A DNA stretch of 7,842 nucleotides from Verrucomicrobia bacterium UBA3063 (GTDB lineage Bacteria; Verrucomicrobiota; Verrucomicrobiia; Methylacidiphilales; Verrucolacustridaceae), in the NCBI GenBank assembly GCA_002366885.1, contig DFCD01000010.1, positions 431 to 8,272 of the forward strand. The letters are read 5' to 3'. Below, piece by piece: positions 1 through 5,579 of the stretch; position 1 is the first letter of the stretch; every line of letters begins with the position of its first letter. Under the pieces are notes generated by a model. That model saw only the letters and a program-made list of their open reading frames with translations, was not told where the DNA came from and made no database searches. The position numbers and the translations under genes were made by a program.

Positions 1-932
1 GGGATGGGATCGTAAATCGCCATGGGTAAACCCGAGGCCATCGCCTCCGCCGAGGTCATTCCCCCGGGTTTGCTGACCAACACATCCGCCGCTCCCATCC
101 ATGTCGGCATGTCGTCCACATACCCCAACACCCGAAATTCCGCCTTGCCCCCCTTCCCTTGGCGCAACTCTGCCTCCACCCGCTCCTTGGCCTCCGGATT
201 TTTTCCGCAAATCACCGCCACCTGGGCTCGGTGCGTGAGTTGCCGCAACGACCGCACCACCTGCTCGGCCGGGTTCACCCCCAGCGCGCCGGCCGAAACC
301 AGAATCACCGGCAGATCCGATCGCAGCCTGAGTTGCCTCCGTAAGGCGGGCTTGTCGGTGTTTCTTCCAAACGCCGGATCCACCGGGATTCCGCTCACCG
401 TGATCCTCTCCGCCGGAAGGCCAAGGGTGCTGAGATAGGCCTTGGTTTCGTCCAGTGCCACGAAGTAGCGATGAAAGGCGCGGGACAACCACATCGCGTG
501 AAAATCAAAATCCGTCACCACGATCGAAAGTTTGGCCCGGATTTTATTCCTCGTGATCAGATGGGAGATGATCTCCGCCGGCATGAAGTGGGTGCAGATG
601 GTGATGTCGGGTTGCATGTCGGAAAGAAGCCGGATGAGCGGGCCGGTGTTGAGGCGATCCAACAGAAATCGCATCCGGTCGGTCTTCCATGGTTCGTCGC
701 TCCGTTCGTACCACCAGCCGAGCAGCGTGGGGGCATCCTCCACCAGCTTGATGTACAGCTTGGAGTAAAAGTCCCGGAAAAGTTTGTTGGTGAAGGCCAG
801 CGCATCCACGTGGGCCACCTGATCGATGCCCGGACTGTTCCGACACACCTTCTCCAGCGCCGCCGCCGCCCGGAGATGGCCGGTGCCCGCGCTGGTGGAA
901 AGGATGAGAACCTTGTGCCGGGCCGACGCCAT
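1..932 (-). CDS. MGDG synthase/UgtP-type lipid glycosyltransferase (C-terminus cut off)
   Basis: Probable GT-B glycosyltransferase that transfers a sugar from a UDP-sugar to diacylglycerol at the inner face of the cytoplasmic membrane. It reads as 310 residues before the window edge; relatives have roughly 370-400, so perhaps 60-90 are missing. The N-terminus has the family's glycine-rich acceptor loop with histidine (STSAGTGH, residues 12-19). The middle has VVTDFDFHAMW (138-148), very like the conserved VTDFDvH..W of diacylglycerol glucosyl/galactosyltransferases. The C-terminal nucleotide-sugar domain has SKPGGMTSAEAMASG (287-301), the typical donor-binding stretch. The ATG at 930-932 is fixed by an in-frame TAG four codons upstream. 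The ribosome site is weak (GGATAGG). It lies 49 nt behind mutS on the same strand, so co-transcription is likely. The family resemblance is strong; the exact sugar and the degree of processivity cannot be read from the sequence. A MurG-like role is less likely given the VTDFDFH motif. Confidence 0.82.
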   Translation of the reverse strand, partial: MASARHKVLILSTSAGTGHLRAAAALEKVCRNSPGIDQVAHVDALAFTNKLFRDFYSKLYIKLVEDAPTLLGWWYERSDEPWKTDRMRFLLDRLNTGPLIRLLSDMQPDITICTHFMPAEIISHLITRNKIRAKLSIVVTDFDFHAMWLSRAFHRYFVALDETKAYLSTLGLPAERITVSGIPVDPAFGRNTDKPALRRQLRLRSDLPVILVSAGALGVNPAEQVVRSLRQLTHRAQVAVICGKNPEAKERVEAELRQGKGGKAEFRVLGYVDDMPTWMGAADVLVSKPGGMTSAEAMASGLPMAIYDPI

Positions 933-981
933 GGAAATAGCCTATCCGGTTTGGGAGCCGGCAAAACCCCGAAAAGGGAGG

Positions 982-3480
982 TCAGGCAAAGAGGTCGAGT
1001 TCGTCCCGTTTTTGCATTTTCCGGGCCTGGTGGGTGCCCTGCGGACGGATGCGCGCAGGTTTCCCCGCCGCATTCACTTCGCCCGCCTCCAGCCCCTTCA
1101 AAATTTCCTCAGCCCGGCTGAGCACTTCCCTGGGCAAGCCCGCCAACCTCGCCACCTGGATCCCATAACTACGATCCGCGCCACCTTCCACGATCCGCCG
1201 TAGAAACACCACCCGGTCCTTTTCCTCCCTTACATCGACCCGGAAATTCCGCACCCCGGGTCGGGTCAGAGCCAACTCCGTCAGTTCGTGGTAATGAGTG
1301 GCGAACAGGGTCTTGGCCTTCACCTGGTCGTGCAGATGCTCCCCCACCGCCCACGCAATGCTTAAGCCATCGAGCGTGCTCGTGCCCCGGCCGATCTCAT
1401 CCAGGATCACCAGGCTGTCCTGGGTGGCATTGTGCAAAATCAAAGCCGTCTCATTCATCTCGACCAGAAAAGTGCTCTGCCCGCGCGCCAAATCATCGCC
1501 GGCCCCAATCCGGGTGAAGATCCGATCCAACACGGGAAGTTCCGCTTCCGCCGCCGGCACAAAGGAACCGACCTGGTTCAGGAGACAGATCAACGCCGCT
1601 TGCCTTAAGTAGGTGCTCTTGCCGGCCATGTTCGGCCCGGTCAGTACCATCAGCGTTCCCGCCTCTCCGCCGAGCCGGAGATCATTGGGCACAAAGGGCT
1701 CCGCGCCACCGGCCAAAAGCTGCTCCACCACCGGATGTCTTGCCTGCCGGATCCGGATCTCCCCGTCCTTCCGTAACTTGGGCCGGATGTAATTCCATCT
1801 CCGGGCGGTGAAGGCCAACCCGGCCAGCGCGTCCAAGGTTCCCACCGCGGCGGCGGTTTTCTGCAAAATCTGGGTTCGCGCCAACACCTTTTCCTTGAGC
1901 AGGGCAAACAGTTCCAGTTCCCGCGCAATCGCCTTTTCCTCCGCCCCGAGAATCTTGGCCTCCATCTCCTTCAGTTCCCTGGTCACAAAACGCTCCGCCT
2001 GGGCCAGGGTCTGTTTCCGTTCGTAGCCCTCGGGGATCCGGTCCAGATAGGACTTGGTGATCTCGATCCCGTAGCCGAACACCTGGTTGAACCGGATCTT
2101 GAGGCTTTTGATACCCGTTCTTTCTATTTCCCGCGCCTGCAGTTCGGCGATCCAGGTCCGGCCCTCTCGCATGGCCTGACGATGGCCATCCAGGATGGAG
2201 TCGTAACCATCGCGGATCATTCCCCCCTCGCGGGTGATCGCGGGAGGTTCATCCGCGATTCCCCGCGCCAGTTCTTCCGCCAACCCCGTTTCCAGCTGAA
2301 TTTCCGCGGCCAGCTTTCCATGAAGTTTTCCCGGAAAGCTCTCCGCAACTTTCCGGACCCGCGGCAAAGCCTCCAGGGTGAACCGCAAACCCAGCAGATC
2401 CCGGGCGGATCCACTGGGTGTGGACAGCCTGCCGATCAGCCGAGCCAGATCACGAACCTCCCGCAACGCTTCGCGAAAATCATCCAGGATTCCCGCATCC
2501 TCCAGAAATCCGGCCACAGCCTCGTGACGCGCCCGGATCTCCTCCTCTCGGCGAAGCGGTTGCTGGATCCAACTCCGCAGTTCACGCCCTCCCATCGCCG
2601 TGACGGTCTGATCAATCGCCCGGATCAGGCTGGTGTCGATTCCCGCTCCGGTGGGGTGCAGCAACTCCAAATTGCGCTGGGTGGCCGCATCCAGCCGCAG
2701 ACAATCCTCGGGCCGGAAAGGTTTGGGCGGCTGGAGATGCCTCCCCGCTCCTTTCAACGTCTCGGTCAAATAACGGAGCAGAGCCCCGGCAGCCGCGACC
2801 GCCGGACCGAGGCCACGGCAACCGAACCCGTCGAGGCTTTGGACATGAAAATGTTCACAAAGGGTCCGGCGGGCCGTGTCTTCCTCAAAAGTCCAGTCCG
2901 GGATCCGGGTCACCGCGACCCCGGCATCGACCCAATCGCCCGCCTTCTTCTCCTCCTCGTCCAACAACAGCTCCGCCGGATGGGCTCGGCGAATTTCCTC
3001 GCGGCAGGCAGCCTCATCGGCCGGCTCCGCCAGGCGAAAATCCCCCGTGGTGGCGTCCAACAGGGCAAATCCCCAGGCCCCGTTTTTTCCTCTGCCGCGC
3101 CAAACCGCCGCCACCCAGCGGGGAAGTTTCGGCTCGGCAAGCTCCACCCCCACCGCGCAGCCGGGACTGAGAATCCGGCTGATCGCCCGTTCCACCATCT
3201 GTCCCGGCTTCGGCTCACTGATCTGGTCGCAGATCGCCACCCGGCGACCGGCCTGCAGGAGTTTGGTGATGTATCCCTCGGAGGCGTGATACGGCAGACC
3301 GCACATCGGCACGCCGTTCCGCTTGGTCAGGGTCAGGTTCAGTAACCTTGACCCCTCCTCCGCATCGCCAAAGAACAGTTCGTAAAAGTCCCCTAACCGG
3401 AAAAGGAGCAATGCATCCTTGGGAATCTGCGCCCGCAGTCCGTGGTACTGCTTCATCATCGGCGTCGATCCTTCAGCCAT
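982..3480 (-). CDS. mutS: DNA mismatch repair protein MutS
   Basis: Recognises mismatches and small loops in duplex DNA and starts repair through ATP-driven clamp formation with MutL. It has 832 residues, against 853 in E. coli. Domain order is visible: the mismatch-binding domain opens with TPMMKQY (6-12) and carries the F-x-E wedge in GDFYELF (F32, E34). Connector, lever (about 255-400) and clamp domains follow, with FGYGIEIT (468-475) in the usual place. The ATPase has Walker A GPNMAGKST (615-623), the ST..ME segment (669-675), Walker B LVILDEIGRGTST (690-702) and the ATHYHEL histidine loop (727-733). I chose the ATG at 3478-3480 because AGGGGAG lies 9 nt upstream and the protein then starts like known MutS. 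The open frame runs back to an ATG at 3634-3636, but that would add 52 residues unlike MutS. The C-terminus is short and ends in DELDLFA, resembling a beta-clamp-binding motif. mutL is not in the window. Confidence 0.97.
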   Translation of the reverse strand: MAEGSTPMMKQYHGLRAQIPKDALLLFRLGDFYELFFGDAEEGSRLLNLTLTKRNGVPMCGLPYHASEGYITKLLQAGRRVAICDQISEPKPGQMVERAISRILSPGCAVGVELAEPKLPRWVAAVWRGRGKNGAWGFALLDATTGDFRLAEPADEAACREEIRRAHPAELLLDEEEKKAGDWVDAGVAVTRIPDWTFEEDTARRTLCEHFHVQSLDGFGCRGLGPAVAAAGALLRYLTETLKGAGRHLQPPKPFRPEDCLRLDAATQRNLELLHPTGAGIDTSLIRAIDQTVTAMGGRELRSWIQQPLRREEEIRARHEAVAGFLEDAGILDDFREALREVRDLARLIGRLSTPSGSARDLLGLRFTLEALPRVRKVAESFPGKLHGKLAAEIQLETGLAEELARGIADEPPAITREGGMIRDGYDSILDGHRQAMREGRTWIAELQAREIERTGIKSLKIRFNQVFGYGIEITKSYLDRIPEGYERKQTLAQAERFVTRELKEMEAKILGAEEKAIARELELFALLKEKVLARTQILQKTAAAVGTLDALAGLAFTARRWNYIRPKLRKDGEIRIRQARHPVVEQLLAGGAEPFVPNDLRLGGEAGTLMVLTGPNMAGKSTYLRQAALICLLNQVGSFVPAAEAELPVLDRIFTRIGAGDDLARGQSTFLVEMNETALILHNATQDSLVILDEIGRGTSTLDGLSIAWAVGEHLHDQVKAKTLFATHYHELTELALTRPGVRNFRVDVREEKDRVVFLRRIVEGGADRSYGIQVARLAGLPREVLSRAEEILKGLEAGEVNAAGKPARIRPQGTHQARKMQKRDELDLFA

Positions 3481-3489
3481 CCCCCCTTT

Positions 3490-3496
3490 CTCCCCT
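3490..3496 (-). promoter_or_regulatory. Ribosome binding site of mutS
   Basis: On the minus strand AGGGGAG lies 9 nt before the ATG at 3480, followed by AAA and a run of six G directly against the start codon. This is the clearest Shine-Dalgarno sequence in the window. It decides the mutS start in favour of 3480 over the upstream in-frame ATG at 3636. Confidence 0.6.
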
Positions 3497-3586
3497 GATC
3501 TCGAAGCCTTCTCAATCCCGTACCACCCCTGCTGTGGATATCCCGATTCCACTTTCCGAATCCCGAACCAACGTGAAAGCCATTCT

Positions 3587-3599
3587 GGCGCAGAGCGCC
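3587..3599. repeat. Short perfect inverted repeat in the divergent region
   Basis: GGCGC and GCGCC flank a 3-nt AGA, giving a 5-bp all-GC stem. It sits about 107 nt upstream of the mutS start and 78 nt upstream of the plus-strand start. It has no T-run, so it is not an intrinsic terminator. It could be an operator half-site pair, a leader hairpin or chance. Confidence 0.35.
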
Positions 3600-3677
3600 T
3601 TGCCGGGGTGGGCGGGGGAAAGCCTTCGGAGGCCAATTTCGCATTCCGCTTTTTTCCGCGATTCCTACCATCCGTTT

Positions 3678-4826
3678 ATGCGTGTCATTGTCACGGGCCT
3701 CGTGGGGCAATACCCGTTCGGCGGGGTGATTTGGGACTACCTGCAATACCTGCTGGGGTTCCGCGCCCTGGGCCACGAGGTCATGTACCTCGAGGATTCC
3801 GGCGCGTGGCCCTACGACCCCGAGGCGGGGACGATCACCGACGACTGCTCCTTCGCCTTGCGCAGCCTGAACAAGATTTTCTCTGATTTCGGCCTGCCCG
3901 AGGCCTGGGTGTACCGGAATGGCGCGGACGGAAGGTTTCACGGCGCCGGCGAAGCCAAGGCGCGGGAATGGCTCCGCCACGCCGACCTGCTCGTCAACGT
4001 CTCCAGCGCCGGCTGGCTGCGCGATTACGACCTGCGGGTCGGTCACCGGATGTTCATCGATGGAGACCCCATGTTTTGCCAGATCGGTTTGCTTGATGGC
4101 TCGGATCCTCTTTACGCGGGCCGGCTCCGCGATCATGACAGTCATTTCACCTTCGGACTTTCGGTGGGAGCCGCCGGCTGTCCGGTTCCCGCCGACGGCA
4201 TTGCCTGGAAGCCCACCGTTCAACCCGTTGCCATGGACCAGTGGCCGGTCACGCCTCCTCCTCCGGACGCCCCTTGGACCACGGTGATGAACTGGGCCAG
4301 TTACCGGCCCAAGATTTGGGAGAGCCGGCCTTATGGGCAGAAGGATTTGGAGTTCGAAAAATTCACTAGCCTGCCCACGCTGACGAGCGAACGGCTTAAA
4401 ATCGCCATGGGACTCGGGGTGGACGGCAAGCGGCCCGCGGAAAAACTTCGTCGGCTAGGATGGGATCTGGTGGAACCCCAGGAGGTGGTTCCGGATCATC
4501 TCACCTATCGCGAATTCCTCAAAAACTCCGTCGGGGAATGGAGCGTGGCCAAGCAAGGCTACGTGGCTGGCCGAACCGGTTGGTTCAGCTGTCGGAGCGC
4601 CTGCTACCTCGCCTTGGGGCGGCCGGTGGTGGTGGAGGAAACGGGTTGGAGTCATCACCTGCCCGCCGGCAAGGGAGCTTATTCATTTCAGTCCTCGGAA
4701 GAGGCTGCCGCCGCGATGAGGAAAATACGGGCGGACTATCCAGCCCAAGCCCGCGCCGCACGAAAAATGGCGGAGGAATTCTTTGATGCGAAAAAAGTCT
4801 GCGCCGATTTGCTGAAGGCGATCTGA
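3678..4826 (+). CDS. Glycosyltransferase-like (GT-B fold) protein, specific function unknown
   Basis: Protein of 382 residues that I place only at the level of glycosyltransferase-like. The N-terminus MRVIVTGLVGQYPFGG (1-16), then a hydrophobic run and LGHEVMYLED (31-40), looks like the first Rossmann strand-loop-helix-strand of a GT-B enzyme. HADLLVNVSSAGWL (101-114) and HRMFIDGDPMFCQ (123-135) continue that half. The C-terminal half has SVAKQGYVAGRTGWFSCRSACYLALGRPVVVEETGW (289-324), laid out like the nucleotide-sugar site of retaining GT-B enzymes, where residues after a glycine turn choose the donor and a GxPVV strand follows. A charged alpha-helical tail ends the protein. It is cytosolic, with no signal peptide or membrane segment. 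The ATG at 3678 starts where a Rossmann domain should. The frame is open upstream to 3348, but that would overlap mutS antisense and adds proline/serine-rich sequence. No Shine-Dalgarno is visible. It is divergent from mutS and converges on the LuxR gene with a 3-nt gap. Confidence 0.72.
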   Translation: MRVIVTGLVGQYPFGGVIWDYLQYLLGFRALGHEVMYLEDSGAWPYDPEAGTITDDCSFALRSLNKIFSDFGLPEAWVYRNGADGRFHGAGEAKAREWLRHADLLVNVSSAGWLRDYDLRVGHRMFIDGDPMFCQIGLLDGSDPLYAGRLRDHDSHFTFGLSVGAAGCPVPADGIAWKPTVQPVAMDQWPVTPPPPDAPWTTVMNWASYRPKIWESRPYGQKDLEFEKFTSLPTLTSERLKIAMGLGVDGKRPAEKLRRLGWDLVEPQEVVPDHLTYREFLKNSVGEWSVAKQGYVAGRTGWFSCRSACYLALGRPVVVEETGWSHHLPAGKGAYSFQSSEEAAAAMRKIRADYPAQARAARKMAEEFFDAKKVCADLLKAI

Positions 4827-4829
4827 AGA

Positions 4830-5456
4830 CTAACGAGCCCGCCCATAGCCAAGCGCCCCGGCCAACTGCGTGGCGCGGACGATGCCCAACTTCCGATAAA
4901 CCGATTTGCGCTGGTTTTTGACCGTCCCTTCGGAAGTTCCCAGAGCCGAAGCCACCTGCTTGGCGGAAAAACCTTTGACCAGCATCCGGGCCACTTCGGT
5001 TTCCCTTTGACTCAATCTCGAGATCCCTTTTCCGTGCCCGGAGTTCAAGGCCCGGGTGACCGAGGATGTCTCGGCCATGTGCCCGTTGCCCAGAGCCTTG
5101 AGGCTTTGTTCCCACTCCTCCAAACCGTCCCGCAAGTCGAGCAGGGCTTTTACCCCGCTCCTCCGGCACCACTGAATCGTGGAGGGATCCAAGCCCTCTC
5201 CATAAACCCCGTGTCCATGGATCTGCAGGTCCTGTTTGAAATGATGCCGACCCGGCAAAAGATGGGCGGCAAGGAGCTCGATATCCCTCGGCTCTTGGCT
5301 GGCCTCCAGCCCATCTGCCGAGTCAAAAAAGGACAGTTGATGGCCGTTTTTCTCGCCCAGCCATTGCTTCAGGAAGAGGCGAAACATGGGCCGATCCTCC
5401 AAAACGAAGGTTTTAAGGGATAATGGATCTGCGTGATTGTTTCCAACCAATTCCAT
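4830..5456 (-). CDS. LuxR-family regulator with degenerate (pseudo-)receiver domain
   Basis: Probable transcription factor of 208 residues. The C-terminus (146-208) is a clear LuxR/NarL-type DNA-binding helix-turn-helix: LSQRETEVARMLVKG (148-162), SAKQVASALGTS (164-175) and recognition helix EGTVKNQRKSVYRKLGI (176-192). The N-terminus resembles a response-regulator receiver: FVLEDRPMFR (17-26) supplies the acidic pair E20-D21, and ELLAAHLLPG (60-69) aligns with the usual xLLDLxMPG strand, but the phospho-accepting aspartate position is Ala64. The conserved Thr/Ser (near 84) and Lys (near 109) are also not recognisable. I infer a receiver that does not accept phosphate in the normal way. The ATG at 5454-5456 has AAGAG about 7 nt upstream. 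The gene is divergent from the histidine kinase, 123 nt away, so it may regulate or be regulated by that pair. Confidence 0.85.
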   Translation of the reverse strand: MELVGNNHADPLSLKTFVLEDRPMFRLFLKQWLGEKNGHQLSFFDSADGLEASQEPRDIELLAAHLLPGRHHFKQDLQIHGHGVYGEGLDPSTIQWCRRSGVKALLDLRDGLEEWEQSLKALGNGHMAETSSVTRALNSGHGKGISRLSQRETEVARMLVKGFSAKQVASALGTSEGTVKNQRKSVYRKLGIVRATQLAGALGYGRAR

Positions 5457-5480
5457 AGTAATCTCTTACCAAGAAACAAC

Positions 5481-5502
5481 ATCACCTCATGTCAACAGTG
5501 AT
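5481..5502. repeat. ATCAC/GTGAT inverted repeat, possible operator
   Basis: ATCAC (5481-5485) and GTGAT (5498-5502) form a 5-bp inverted repeat with a 12-nt spacer. It overlaps the perfect TTGACA (minus strand, 5490-5495) that could be the -35 box of the LuxR gene. A further GTGAT follows at 5519-5523, two helical turns on. The arrangement suits binding by a dimeric regulator, but short repeats in AT-rich DNA can arise by chance. Confidence 0.35.
5490..5495 (-). promoter_or_regulatory. Candidate -35 box (TTGACA) for the LuxR-family gene
   Basis: The minus strand has a perfect TTGACA 34 nt upstream of the LuxR-gene ATG. No good -10 box follows at 16-18 nt; the best later match, TAAGAG, is at a 21-nt spacing. 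The call therefore rests on the -35 match alone. Confidence 0.25.
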
Positions 5503-5579
5503 CAAATGCCGTTTTTTTGTGATTAGAAATCGTATTTTGAAGAAGTGAAATTTAGGCCGAATCAGACATAAATAGCTTC

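Larger units (their letters stand above)
3481..3677. promoter_or_regulatory. Divergent intergenic region between mutS and the 3678 gene
   Basis: This 197-bp stretch separates two divergently read genes and should hold both promoters. I find no convincing -35/-10 pair on either strand. It contains a perfect 5-bp hairpin (3587-3599) and three copies of ATCCCG (3515-3520, 3540-3545, 3560-3565). Both flanking reading frames happen to stay open across it, but neither translation looks like protein homologous to the downstream product, so I treat it as non-coding. Confidence 0.5.
5457..5579. promoter_or_regulatory. AT-rich divergent control region between LuxR regulator and histidine kinase
   Basis: This 123-bp gap is clearly more AT-rich than its surroundings and must hold promoters for both divergent genes. 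It contains an ATCAC/GTGAT inverted repeat, a second GTGAT 21 bp after the first (5519-5523), and a GATT-AGA-AATC dyad at 5521-5531. On the plus strand CATAAA (5567-5572) resembles a -10 element only 7 nt before the kinase ATG, with no matching -35 box at normal spacing. I see no Shine-Dalgarno before the kinase. Confidence 0.55.

Noticed and set aside
933..981. Possible weak terminator between mutS and the glycosyltransferase (CCC-TTTTC-GGG-GTTTT on the minus strand)
   Set aside because: The stem is only 3-4 bp and the T-run is short and interrupted, too weak to call an intrinsic terminator.
2182..3345. Long plus-strand open frame of 387 codons inside mutS
   Set aside because: It is wholly antisense to conserved mutS coding sequence, and its translation is rich in Arg, Pro and Gln without domain motifs. 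It is a shadow of GC-rich codon use.
3481..3636. In-frame N-terminal extension of mutS starting at ATG 3636
   Set aside because: The extra 52 residues do not resemble any MutS N-terminus, while the ATG at 3480 has a Shine-Dalgarno sequence and gives the expected TPMMKQY opening.
3348..3677. Upstream extension of the glycosyltransferase-like gene to ATG 3348
   Set aside because: It would overlap mutS antisense by about 130 nt and adds proline/serine-rich sequence before a clean Rossmann-type start at 3678.
4853..4876. GCGCC/GGCGC and GCCA/TGGC inverted repeats near the convergent junction
   Set aside because: They lie inside the LuxR-family coding region, have short stems and lack a T-run, so there is no terminator case.
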